Below the pieces are notes generated by a model. The model was not told the DNA's origin and searched no databases. It saw nothing but the letters and a program-made list of their open reading frames with translations. Positions 55,498 through 63,822 of a DNA stretch of 64,000 nt are shown here, piece after piece (position 1 is the stretch's first letter; each line of letters begins with the position of its first letter). The stretch comes from JAJDAT01 sp964344185 (GTDB lineage Bacteria; Nitrospinota; Nitrospinia; Nitrospinales; JAJDAT01): positions 1 to 64,000 of the forward strand of contig CAYFMN010000004.1 of assembly GCA_964344185.1 (NCBI GenBank), in the 5' to 3' direction. Made by a program: the position numbers and the translations under genes.

Positions 55498-55601
55498 TTT
55501 TTAGATCAATCGACTCTTATATCTTGCATTAGATCGGTAATTCCTTTAGATTAAAAGCTTTACAAACAACCAGCAAAATAGAATAAGCTCTTAGATATCC
55601 C

Positions 55602-56942
55602 ATGAAATACGTCTATATGGAAACGTTTGGATGCCAGATGAATGTGGCAGACACAGACCGAATGGAACAACTGTTGTTCCAATCGGGCTATTTGAGAACT
55701 CCTGCAAAAGAAGACGCCGATTTAATTTTGGTCAATACTTGCTCCATAAGAGACAAAGCTGAACAAAAAATCTATTCATTAGTTGGAGCCATTCAACCGC
55801 TTAAAAAAGCTAACCCGGATATGACCCTCGCATTATCGGGTTGTTTAGCTCAACAAGAGGGCGAAGCTTTAGTAAAAAAGTTTCCTTATCTTGATATGGT
55901 TTTGGGACCAGACGCTGTGGAACGAGTTGTGGAAGCGGTCGATTACGTAAAAACTCAAAACAAACCTCTAGTTTTGACAGAGTTTGATAAGGAAAAAAAA
56001 TATTCTATTCCCATTAGCGACGAACCTGCGGCAAAAGTCACCGGTCCAAGCGCTTTTGTAAACATTATTAAAGGGTGCGATAAATTTTGCTCCTTTTGTA
56101 TAGTTCCTTTCACTCGAGGCCGAGAAAAATCGCGCGAAGCCTACGAAATTTATGAAGAAGTAAAACAATTAGTCGACCGGGGAGCTAATGAGATTATTTT
56201 ATTGGGGCAAAATGTAAATTCTTACGGGAAACGTGATTTGCGACGCCCAACTCCATTTCACGAATTGCTTTATGGCGTCGCTGAAATACCGGGAGTAGAA
56301 AGACTTCGATTTACAACAAGTCACCCAAAAGATTTTACAAAAGAAGCGGCTCGCGCATTTAGGGACTTAGACATTTTGGTCAACCACCTACACCTACCGG
56401 TCCAAAGCGGCAATAATAGGGTTTTAGAAAGAATGCGTCGCGGTTACACTGTTGACGAGTACAAAACCCTGGTTGATCTATTAAAATCAGAAGCTCCTGA
56501 TATCGCATTTTCAACTGACATAATAGTTGGGTTTCCTGGAGAAACCGATCAGGAGTTTGAAGATACTTTGGATCTGATGGAATGGGTGGGTTATGACAGC
56601 AGTTACATGTTTTCTTATAGTCCTCGACCCGGAACTCCAGCAACCGAAATGGAGGATTCTGTTCCTATCGAAACCAAAAAAGAACGCTTACAAAAGACGA
56701 TAGACCTCCAAAGATCTTTGTCTGACCGCAACGGGAAAAAATACCTGGGCCAAGAGGTAGAAGTTCTTATAGAAAGTGAAACCATCCATAAAGATCATGA
56801 TTTTAAAGGAAGATCTCCACATTATTGGATGGTTAACTTCTCTGGCGGTAAAGATGTTTTAAAACCAGGAGATTTAGTGAAAGTTTATATAGAAGCGGCT
56901 TCCGGTCATGCTTTAAAAGGAACTTACCGCTCATCAAACTAG
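55602..56942 (+). CDS. miaB: tRNA-2-methylthio-N6-dimethylallyladenosine synthase MiaB
   Basis: A radical SAM methylthiotransferase that makes ms2i6A37 in tRNA. The 446-residue length fits. The N-terminal auxiliary-cluster cysteines appear in TFGCQMNVADTD, NTCSIRD and LSGCLAQQE. The radical SAM motif is GCDKFCSFCIVPFTRGREKSR, followed by LLGQNVNSYG and IVGFPGETDQEFEDT. A TRAM domain lies at about 380-446. It stands alone on the plus strand. Confidence 0.97.
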   Translation: MKYVYMETFGCQMNVADTDRMEQLLFQSGYLRTPAKEDADLILVNTCSIRDKAEQKIYSLVGAIQPLKKANPDMTLALSGCLAQQEGEALVKKFPYLDMVLGPDAVERVVEAVDYVKTQNKPLVLTEFDKEKKYSIPISDEPAAKVTGPSAFVNIIKGCDKFCSFCIVPFTRGREKSREAYEIYEEVKQLVDRGANEIILLGQNVNSYGKRDLRRPTPFHELLYGVAEIPGVERLRFTTSHPKDFTKEAARAFRDLDILVNHLHLPVQSGNNRVLERMRRGYTVDEYKTLVDLLKSEAPDIAFSTDIIVGFPGETDQEFEDTLDLMEWVGYDSSYMFSYSPRPGTPATEMEDSVPIETKKERLQKTIDLQRSLSDRNGKKYLGQEVEVLIESETIHKDHDFKGRSPHYWMVNFSGGKDVLKPGDLVKVYIEAASGHALKGTYRSSN

Positions 56943-57054
56943 ATTTCCTAATTTTTATCCCTTTTTTATTTTCATTAAAACTTTTTTCAAAAAAATTTAA
57001 TTTTTTATTAAAAAATAAAATCAAAGCAAAGAAAAAGATTAGCCAAATAGCAAA

Positions 57055-57064
57055 NNNNNNNNNN
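57055..57064. other. Assembly gap (10 N) between short direct repeats
   Basis: A run of ten N. The 14-bp sequence AATTTTTTATTAAA is present on both sides (56999-57012 and 57065-57078), so the join may hide a collapsed or missing repeat. Everything to the right may be linked by scaffolding only. Confidence 0.9.
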
Positions 57065-57074
57065 AATTTTTTAT

Positions 57075-57101
57075 TAAAGTTTTAAAATCAGCTGCCGATA
57101 C
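57075..57101 (+). promoter_or_regulatory. Sigma-28 (FliA) promoter
   Basis: TAAAGTTT, an 11-bp spacer, then GCCGATAC match the FliA consensus TAAAGTTT-N11-GCCGATAA at 15 of 16 positions. It is 90 bp upstream of the flaG-like ATG on the same strand, so late flagellar control is expected. Confidence 0.88.
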
Positions 57102-57125
57102 GTGAGTTAGGGACACTGTTCCCTA

Positions 57126-57156
57126 TTTTTCCGGAACCTGATTTCTTCCGGAAAAA
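57126..57156 (+). promoter_or_regulatory. Hairpin in the flaG leader
   Basis: Perfect 11-bp arms TTTTTCCGGAA and TTCCGGAAAAA flank a 9-nt loop, just upstream of the flaG ribosome site. A smaller AGGGA/TCCCT dyad (57109-57124) precedes it, at the predicted transcript start. Neither is followed by a T-run, so a regulatory 5'-UTR role is more likely than termination. Confidence 0.45.
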
Positions 57157-57191
57157 CTATAGTAACCCGTTTTACCAGGAAAGGAAACGCC

Positions 57192-57605
57192 ATGGAAACT
57201 AACGCGGTTGATCCATTAGGCCCTGCAGGAAGAAAACCGTCTGCAAACAAGCCGTCCGCGAATCCTAGGCCATCACAAACGTCCGAACAAGGAAAGACGA
57301 ATTCTGGCGAGGATTCGGTAACGCTTTCGAGCGCGTCTCGGGCAGCAGCTTTAGCGCAAAAACTTCAAAATAGTGGGGAAGAAGAGGTTCGACGCGAAAA
57401 CTCATCGTCGAATAATGAAAACCAGTCTCGCCCAGCAAATTTGAGGAAATTATCGATCACTGAAAACCAACAGGTAGTGTTAAAAATCATAGATCCTTCT
57501 ACGAGGGACGTGGTTAAACAACTCCCAACAGAAGAGCTGATCCGATTACGCGAAGCGGTACGTAGCGCAAACGAAAGCGCCGTTCAAATTCAAGAGACTG
57601 AATAA
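57192..57605 (+). CDS. flaG: FlaG-like flagellar protein
   Basis: A 137-residue protein. The first 90 residues are Ser/Asn/Pro-rich and probably disordered (NKPSANPRPSQTSEQG). The C-terminal part (about 93-130) has the FlaG pattern, QVVLKIIDPSTRDVVKQLPTEELIRLREAV. FlaG affects flagellar filament length and assembly. A sigma-28 promoter 90 bp upstream and AAGGAAA before the ATG support a late flagellar gene. A small Thr/Ser-rich gene follows after 18 bp. Flagellin genes themselves are not in this window. Confidence 0.85.
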   Translation: METNAVDPLGPAGRKPSANKPSANPRPSQTSEQGKTNSGEDSVTLSSASRAAALAQKLQNSGEEEVRRENSSSNNENQSRPANLRKLSITENQQVVLKIIDPSTRDVVKQLPTEELIRLREAVRSANESAVQIQETE

Positions 57606-57623
57606 AAAAATAAAGGAGGGAAC

Positions 57624-57917
57624 ATGGCAATCGACGGAGTAGGTACCGCAACGTTATTAACTCGACCAAACGCTGCATCAACTACAAATTCATCCGATAA
57701 TCGAGAAACGTCTTCGGCAAATGCAGGCGGAACAACGCCTACAACAACTGCAGAATCAACAGTGGAAATTCCACCTACGCCAACCGAAGGCGCTACACAA
57801 GAAGGAAACTCTGAAGGGACTTCTAACTTCAATTCTTCGGCGAACGCTTCAGCGGATTCTGAAATAGAAGTTAACGAAGATGGAAACTCTCAACAAAGAG
57901 TCGATTTGACTATATAG
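57624..57917 (+). CDS. Small Thr/Ser/Asn-rich protein, unknown
   Basis: A 97-residue low-complexity protein with no signal peptide, membrane segment or cysteine. Stretches such as GGTTPTTTAESTVEIPPTPTEG and the Asn/Ser run suggest a disordered, possibly glycosylated or secreted surface partner. A strong AAAGGAGG ribosome site and the 18-bp gap after flaG imply that it is translated from the same sigma-28 transcript. No family is recognised. Confidence 0.65.
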   Translation: MAIDGVGTATLLTRPNAASTTNSSDNRETSSANAGGTTPTTTAESTVEIPPTPTEGATQEGNSEGTSNFNSSANASADSEIEVNEDGNSQQRVDLTI

Positions 57918-57923
57918 ATTTAA

Positions 57924-58487
57924 TTAGCTTGAAGCGGCGGTCATAAACCGCCGCTTTATTTCCTCTGGAGTATGGGTAACGCGCCCCGTATTGTGATGGT
58001 CAAAATCAGGTTTGACCTTAACCAAAATGAAAGTAGGGCCTTCAGAATCCAAAGCGTTTCTAAACTCTCTCTTTAACTCCTCTAGTTCCCTAACAATCAA
58101 AGAGTTCCGATAACCAGAACTTTCCGCAATTTTATGCAGTTCAATCGTGCTGGATAAAGTTTTTTGATTCCCAGTAGACTCGTAAACTTCGTTATCAATA
58201 GCAACATGTACAAGGTTTTTGGGGGCGGCGGCGGCAATCATCGCCAGAGTTCCCATAGCCATTAATACGTTCCCATCTCCATCCAAAACGATTACTTTTT
58301 TATCCGGTTGCACAAGCGCAACTCCCAAGCCCATCGACGAAGCCAAACCCATAGAACCAATCATATAAAAATTTCCCTCGCGGTCTTTTGCGTTAAAAGC
58401 TTCTCTTCCTATAAAGCCATTGGCGTTTACTACTGGTTGATCGTCAAGTTCAGCCATTACGGCGGCTATCGCTTCACTTCCTTTCAT
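57924..58487 (-). CDS. TPP-dependent decarboxylase, beta subunit (sulfopyruvate/phosphonopyruvate type)
   Basis: A 187-residue catalytic half of a split thiamine-diphosphate decarboxylase. It contains the cofactor motif DGDGNVLMAMGTL, preceded by MIGSMGLASSMGLGVALVQPDK, and IDNEVYESTGNQKT. The ATG at 58487 is preferred to a TTG one codon earlier, with AAGGA upstream. It overlaps the alpha-subunit gene by 14 bp. The family includes sulfopyruvate (ComDE) and phosphonopyruvate decarboxylases. No phosphoenolpyruvate mutase gene is visible, so the acid is unknown. Confidence 0.88.
   Translation of the reverse strand: MKGSEAIAAVMAELDDQPVVNANGFIGREAFNAKDREGNFYMIGSMGLASSMGLGVALVQPDKKVIVLDGDGNVLMAMGTLAMIAAAAPKNLVHVAIDNEVYESTGNQKTLSSTIELHKIAESSGYRNSLIVRELEELKREFRNALDSEGPTFILVKVKPDFDHHNTGRVTHTPEEIKRRFMTAASS
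57932..57956 (+). terminator. Terminator-like hairpin inside the facing gene
   Basis: AAGCGGCGG and CCGCCGCTT (9-bp GC-rich arms, 7-nt loop) begin 15 bp after the stop of the small Thr/Ser-rich gene and are followed by TATTT. They also encode the C-terminal end of the decarboxylase beta subunit on the other strand. It probably ends the flaG transcript. Confidence 0.6.
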
Positions 58488-58977
58488 CAAAAAATCCTTT
58501 TTTTACTAAAATTGTGTAAGGTAACTCCTCATCCACTATAGTTTGACGAGCCTTGGCTAGCGTTTCGTCCAAATTATCTTGCGTCAAAATAGAATGCTTC
58601 ATACCTGAAGTTTCCAAAAGTTTTTCGTTTATGTCACCCATAATAATGTGTTCAGGCGCGTCTTTGCCTCCGAAACCTCTCCAACTCATAATAACTAACG
58701 TTGGAATTTTATAGATCAAGTTTAGAGAAGTAAAAGCGTTTAAACTATATCCCAAACCGGAATTTTGCATTAATAGTACGGGTAGTTTCCCTCCCATATA
58801 CGCTCCAGAACATAATCCAACGGCCGCATCTTCTCGAACGGAAGGGAGATAAGTAAATTCATCTTGATTCTCTAAAATGGAAAATAATCCTGCCAAAAGC
58901 GAACAGGGAACTCCGGTATAAAAATTAAAACCTTCTTGTTTCAGTCGATCAAAAAAAATCTGAGAATTTATCGCCAT
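58474..58977 (-). CDS. TPP-dependent decarboxylase, alpha subunit
   Basis: A 167-residue pyrimidine-binding half of the split decarboxylase. It starts with FNFYTGVPCSLLAGLF and has the catalytic glutamate block SVREDAAVGLCSGAYMGGK, then LLMQNSGLGYSLNAFTSL and VIMSWRGFGGKDAPEH, all typical of sulfopyruvate/phosphonopyruvate decarboxylase alpha subunits. The beta-subunit gene overlaps by 14 bp, and the SDR gene is 20 bp upstream on the same strand. A sugar-linked or flagellin-glycan role is possible by location only. Confidence 0.88.
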   Translation of the reverse strand: MAINSQIFFDRLKQEGFNFYTGVPCSLLAGLFSILENQDEFTYLPSVREDAAVGLCSGAYMGGKLPVLLMQNSGLGYSLNAFTSLNLIYKIPTLVIMSWRGFGGKDAPEHIIMGDINEKLLETSGMKHSILTQDNLDETLAKARQTIVDEELPYTILVKKGFFDERK

Positions 58978-58997
58978 AAAATTTTAAATAAAAAAGA

Positions 58998-59933
58998 TTA
59001 CCAGTTATCTACGGAACGTTCTCCGCCATATTGCACTTGAAGCTGATGAATCAATTTAATGTACTCTTTAATCCCTTCTAATCCTTTGAACTCAACGCCT
59101 AGCTCTTTGGCTGCTTCAGAACTCATTGGAACGCCTTCCTGACCTTTAACGCCTTGAGCTTCGCCGAATGAATCTACAATATCAACAATCATTTGACCTA
59201 AATCCAAATTATGTATATGACCGTCAACGAGGTGATAAACAGACTTAGCTTCCGTCTTCCCTATAACTTGTTGGATCGCCTGACACACAGCGTCTACAGA
59301 AACGTATTTTGTACTTCCTTTCAAATCAACGTTGTAATTAGTCGCCAGGTAATCGACTGTTTGGAACCATTCGGATTTATCTATCTCTGGCTTCACTCCA
59401 TAGATTGTTACTGGTCGAAAAATCGTTAAATCAAACGCACGCGCCTTATGATAAGAAAAACAAAAAGCTTCGATCGCAGATTTAATAGCTCCGAATAAAC
59501 CTGCGGGGCGAACTGGATGATTTTCGTCTAATGGATTTTCTGCCGAAACCGACGGTAATATGTCTCCAAAAATAGCGCATGCACTCATAAAAATAAACTG
59601 CTTAACTTTTGCTTTTTTTGCCGCTTCCAATAATTCATAACTGCCATTGACGTTTGTTTTCACAAGTTCATCGGCGGTTTGAACAGGACCGGGAAAATGA
59701 GCCAAGTGAATCACTGTATCCGCATCCGCCACCAGTTTGGCCAAAGCATCTTTGTCGGTTAAGTCGCCAATTACATAATCAATATCTTCAAATGGTTTTA
59801 GATGCTCAACAACGCTTGATTCGCGAATCAAGGCGCGAATATTATATTTTGAACCTTCCGGGTTTTCCTTATCCAATCTTCGAACAAGGTGGGACCCGAC
59901 CATCCCTGTAATTCCTGTTAAAGCAATATTCAT
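58998..59933 (-). CDS. NAD(P)-dependent SDR (epimerase-like), catalytic Tyr replaced by Phe
   Basis: An extended SDR of 312 residues. The Rossmann motif is TGITGMVGSHLV, and the active-site Ser segment reads MSACAIFGD. The Tyr-x3-Lys motif is instead Phe-x3-Lys (GLFGAIKS; codon TTC at 59493-59495). The ATG at 59933 is chosen because GGAGG lies about 5 bases before it. It forms an operon with the two decarboxylase subunit genes. A classical 4-epimerase would need the Tyr, so this may have altered chemistry. Confidence 0.85.
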   Translation of the reverse strand: MNIALTGITGMVGSHLVRRLDKENPEGSKYNIRALIRESSVVEHLKPFEDIDYVIGDLTDKDALAKLVADADTVIHLAHFPGPVQTADELVKTNVNGSYELLEAAKKAKVKQFIFMSACAIFGDILPSVSAENPLDENHPVRPAGLFGAIKSAIEAFCFSYHKARAFDLTIFRPVTIYGVKPEIDKSEWFQTVDYLATNYNVDLKGSTKYVSVDAVCQAIQQVIGKTEAKSVYHLVDGHIHNLDLGQMIVDIVDSFGEAQGVKGQEGVPMSSEAAKELGVEFKGLEGIKEYIKLIHQLQVQYGGERSVDNW

Positions 59934-60171
59934 CACAACCTCCGGTAAACTTCGGATTGCATTATAAATTTAAAAAGATCGGGAAAACTTGGTCAAAAAT
60001 TAGACATGAGGGAAAAGCTTAAAACAAACCAAAAGCTTTGAAGAAGCTACTACCCAGTTTTCTTCCCAATTTGTAAATAGGTCATTATGGGAAGAGACCT
60101 TAGGGAAGTCAACCGGTTTTTAATGTAGGAAAATGTTTGGGGGAAATTAGCCTGTTAAAACCTGGAATTTA

Positions 60172-61977
60172 TTACAAAGCCGTAATCGTAACATTATCAA
60201 ATCTGTTTACCGAAGTTCTAGTCGCCACTCCCACTCTACCGGAAGAAAAGGTGGAATCCGAAACCGTCAAATTCCAGTCGTTCGGTTCTGACGATCCAGT
60301 TACCCAAAATTTTGCCTGAATACTCTCTCCCTGAGCTCTTACCTTAAGATAGTGGGTTGTATTTTGCAAAGAATCAAGTTCAACATCAAGCGTAGCTTCA
60401 GGACTCAAAGTAGTCTCTGTACCGTCCTCGACTTTAACGACTTGCAGTTTAAGTTCTTCAACTGCATTATTTCCATTACCGGTGACACTGGAATAGATTT
60501 GGACTCTATAATAGTTCTGATCGTCTGCACCCTGGTGTCGAATCACCAAACCAGAGTAATCTCCGTCCGACATTCCAGATCCATTTTTTCCGACTAAATC
60601 TACTTGAGCGTCATAATCTGCAGATAAGCAGCCGCCATCGTATACAGCTATACCAGACCCATTCGCAGCGCTATGATAAACATTAGATCCTGATGTGCTA
60701 ATATTCCAATTAGTCTGACCGTATTCCGTCCAATTTGGAATCGTGTTTCCTTGAGCGTTTTCAAAATCTTCTGTAGCAATATTATCGCCAGCCGAAATAC
60801 CATTCGTAAATGCAATTGGAATTGAATTGTAAATAGGTCGACTTTCACCGTCGACCGTCACCATAGTATTTGCAGAAAACGTAATAGTTTTGGAAGAATC
60901 ACTAAAATCATAAGTTAACGAAGTTTCTGCAGAACCGCTTGTACTAGTGGTTGAGGATGCGGCAGAAAGCGAGCCGCCATTTGCCGTGAAGGTTAAAGTT
61001 TCTCCGGACATAGCCTGTCCTTGATTATCTACTAAACTCGCCGTAATTGTTGTAGAAGTAGTTGGACAAGTTACGCTAGAGGGACTAGCCGCTAAAGAAA
61101 TAGATCCCCAGGGAGATAACGATAAGTTCCTGGGAGAAATTTTCGCAGTAAAACTTTTCCTATGATAACCGTCATTATAATTGGAAGAACCTCCATAAGT
61201 GGCTACGCTATTGGTTGTATAAGTTCCACTGGATAAGTATTCCGGTTTAGAATCTGGATTTTTACTTCGAACCAAAAGCTCCATATCTACACGCCGAATA
61301 TCGTTTAATTGAGATTGCACATTGGAAAAGTTATATGGCATTGTGGGATCGACGTTTGGGTTGTTCGCATCGCGAGGCAACAATTCCAAGTTTTTATTGT
61401 AATACGATAAAACCAAGTTATCGACATTTCGAGCAACAACCGATTTGGAGTAACCGCTATCTCCATTATTAAGAGTGTACTTATACAAATTGTAAGGAGG
61501 ATTGTTCAATATCAGTTCAATACTATATGTTCGGAGTTCATCGCTAGCGACATTGCCATCGTCATTCTGATCAAAATAAGCGTCTATAGAGAAAGACTCT
61601 GTCACAGTTCCCGACGCTTCGGAAACTGCATAAACGAATACTTCATCGTTCTGGATGGTCCCATCGTTATCTTCATCATAAACAACGCTAAGATAATGAT
61701 CGGAAGCGGCTAAAAAACGTCTGCCTCTAAATACGTTATAACCCGAATTCATTACTGATTTTGATATAAATTCTTTTGTCGCAATGCCTGCGGTCTCTAA
61801 TTCTGAGTCTTGAGTCTGGCGTTCAAAAGTAATTCGCTCGTTTTGAAGTATTCCAACCATAAGCGCGATTATCAGAAGCGTCAGGCCCGCCGCCATAACA
61901 AGTTCTACCATTGAAAAACCGTCTTGGTTTTCCCAATAAAACGTAGTTTGATCGTCAGATTTTAAATATCGCTTCAT
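60172..61977 (-). CDS. PilW-like minor pilin with adhesin-like modules
   Basis: A 601-residue type IV prepilin. A PilD-type cleavage site follows Gly20 (NQDG/FSMVE, with Glu at +5), and a hydrophobic helix (21-45) and PilW-type core follow. At about 296-365 there is an invasin/Big_1-like Ig module (VTCPTTSTTITASLVDNQGQ). The C-terminal region (about 393-601) resembles a LamG/concanavalin-like binding fold (NYYRVQIYS, AKFWVTGSSEPNDWNLT). It overlaps the PilX-like gene by 4 bp. It may sit at the pilus tip and bind surfaces or glycans. Confidence 0.85.
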   Translation of the reverse strand: MKRYLKSDDQTTFYWENQDGFSMVELVMAAGLTLLIIALMVGILQNERITFERQTQDSELETAGIATKEFISKSVMNSGYNVFRGRRFLAASDHYLSVVYDEDNDGTIQNDEVFVYAVSEASGTVTESFSIDAYFDQNDDGNVASDELRTYSIELILNNPPYNLYKYTLNNGDSGYSKSVVARNVDNLVLSYYNKNLELLPRDANNPNVDPTMPYNFSNVQSQLNDIRRVDMELLVRSKNPDSKPEYLSSGTYTTNSVATYGGSSNYNDGYHRKSFTAKISPRNLSLSPWGSISLAASPSSVTCPTTSTTITASLVDNQGQAMSGETLTFTANGGSLSAASSTTSTSGSAETSLTYDFSDSSKTITFSANTMVTVDGESRPIYNSIPIAFTNGISAGDNIATEDFENAQGNTIPNWTEYGQTNWNISTSGSNVYHSAANGSGIAVYDGGCLSADYDAQVDLVGKNGSGMSDGDYSGLVIRHQGADDQNYYRVQIYSSVTGNGNNAVEELKLQVVKVEDGTETTLSPEATLDVELDSLQNTTHYLKVRAQGESIQAKFWVTGSSEPNDWNLTVSDSTFSSGRVGVATRTSVNRFDNVTITAL

Positions 61978-63803
61978 TCTATTTGTCCCACCCTTTCAAC
62001 GCTATAAATGGAAGGAATAAACGGAGGCCAATATGAAGGGTTTTGAAAATTCACATCCCATCCCCAAGTCCGAGTTGGGGCGTTATAAACTGGACAACCA
62101 TAGCTCCAACTACCCGTTGCTTGTGTGCTCGACCATAAATTGATAAACGCTCCGTTGATATACGCCGTTTTTCCCGACCAATTCTCATGCATTCTTGGAT
62201 AATTTTCCAAACCACCGCTATATGTTCCGCCTCCCTCTGGCGTAGGTACATTCCCTCCGAAAAAAGCGGCGTTATAAGTCGTATTAGAAGATGAATTGCA
62301 TCCTCCAGGGTCCGACCAACTATTAGATAAAATATTTATAGCGTCTCCTATTAACGCTACTCCACGGGTTGATATTGTATTAAAATCGCCCTGGATATAA
62401 ATCGCGTTATCTGAAGCTACTGTCGTTTCGTCTAACAATTGCGGCGTAACGCTTTTCACCAAACGAATAGCTTCCATTGGGTCGGAATCATTTGTCGAAT
62501 TGGCGTCTTGCGACCTTGAAGCGTACACTAATATTCCACCGCCTCCATCGCTGTCGGAAGCCGATTTCAAGCTTAACCCCTGATTATTCAAATATTCTAC
62601 GTACCATTGCTCGAGTAAGTTTAAATCAATATCGGTAAAACTAACAGCTCTACCTTCCCGATTATCTGTAAATGCGCTGGTAGACTCATATATTGGCGGA
62701 GAATCGACAGTCGTGCTAGCAACTCCTTCCGATATACTAGGAGGATTTGTAGCTAATAAACTCGTAACATCCGTGTTTGCATTTGGCTGAGAAACGGTTA
62801 CGGTAATGCCGTTTCCAACTCCACCTGTTCCCACAATTTTAATACCATCAACGTTTGAAGCTTGAGGGTCGCCCGCGCGGACTTCATAAAAACCGCCACG
62901 ATTGAAAGCCGTTTTATTTGTAGCGGTTAAAATATCTTCGTTAACTAAAACATAATTATTAAACCGCGCTTCTTCAGACTCTTCATTGTCTTTCGTAATA
63001 TCTCCGGTAAAAACTGCAGTAGGAGAAAAACTAGTTCCTGAGCTTGAGGTTTTTACAACAACATGATCTCCTGAAAAAGTTGATCCGTTATCTTTTCTTT
63101 TTAAATAAATATCGCCAGTCGCCGTCATAGCGTGTGGGGAGACAATGTCTGATTCATCATAATTTCGCAGATTAAAATAGTTGTTGGTTCCAACATAAAT
63201 ATCGCCGTTAGAATGAATCCTTCCCCAACTATTTAAAGTTGGACCCGGGAGAATCTCCAAATCAGCCGCGTTGCCGCTTCCTCCATAAAAGATAAAAAAT
63301 TGGACTAATGGGGTTTCTAATATTCTAACTGTCTCCTTTAGATCGTTTCTAGAACTATCGGAATTAGAAACTGATTTAGCCTCAATCTCATACGTGTGGG
63401 CGTAGTGGTTGATTAAATTATTTCCACTAACGGTTTGATAAACAAACTTAGCCGAAGGATTGGTTACCTTATAGGAAACTGTATAATTATTAAACGTTCT
63501 AGAAATAAACCCATCGCCATCAGCGCCAGCGTAATCTGCAGACTCTGTATATGCGCTCAGGTTTTCGAATTCTGTAATAATAGCGTCTACCGCTAAATCC
63601 AACCCAACTTCAGCAGAATAGAAAGCCCTTTTTATCTTCTTATGCGAATCTGAACTTAAAACATTTAAATTAGCTGATTGCAACGCTCCTAAAGCTAAAA
63701 CAGCTAATAGAGAAACAATAGCCAAAAACATAATGAGAGATATTCCGTTCTCATTGGCTAAAACTGACCGCCACAATTTTTCTTGTTTTGATTTGATATT
63801 CAC
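61974..63803 (-). CDS. PilX-like minor pilin assembly protein (GTG start)
   Basis: A 609-residue protein with a prepilin-like N-terminus: NENG/ISLIMFLAIVSLLAVLALGALQSANLNVL, lacking the Glu at +5 as PilX proteins often do. A helical pilin neck (about 45-75) follows, and the rest is a large Asn/Ser/Gly-rich beta domain (GGSGNAADLEILPGPTLNSWGRIHSNGD, a pattern seen in PilX-like proteins). The start is GTG at 63803 with AGGT upstream. It lies between a partial PilV-like gene and the PilW-like gene. Such minor pilins start pilus assembly. Confidence 0.82.
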   Translation of the reverse strand: MNIKSKQEKLWRSVLANENGISLIMFLAIVSLLAVLALGALQSANLNVLSSDSHKKIKRAFYSAEVGLDLAVDAIITEFENLSAYTESADYAGADGDGFISRTFNNYTVSYKVTNPSAKFVYQTVSGNNLINHYAHTYEIEAKSVSNSDSSRNDLKETVRILETPLVQFFIFYGGSGNAADLEILPGPTLNSWGRIHSNGDIYVGTNNYFNLRNYDESDIVSPHAMTATGDIYLKRKDNGSTFSGDHVVVKTSSSGTSFSPTAVFTGDITKDNEESEEARFNNYVLVNEDILTATNKTAFNRGGFYEVRAGDPQASNVDGIKIVGTGGVGNGITVTVSQPNANTDVTSLLATNPPSISEGVASTTVDSPPIYESTSAFTDNREGRAVSFTDIDLNLLEQWYVEYLNNQGLSLKSASDSDGGGGILVYASRSQDANSTNDSDPMEAIRLVKSVTPQLLDETTVASDNAIYIQGDFNTISTRGVALIGDAINILSNSWSDPGGCNSSSNTTYNAAFFGGNVPTPEGGGTYSGGLENYPRMHENWSGKTAYINGAFINLWSSTQATGSWSYGCPVYNAPTRTWGWDVNFQNPSYWPPFIPSIYSVERVGQIE

Positions 63804-63822
63804 CTCAACACCTATTTTATTT

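Noticed and set aside
60061..60095. TCTTCCCA/TGGGAAGA inverted repeat (19-nt loop) downstream of the PilW-like gene
   Set aside because: It has no T-run on the coding strand, so a terminator call is not supported. It may be a chance dyad.
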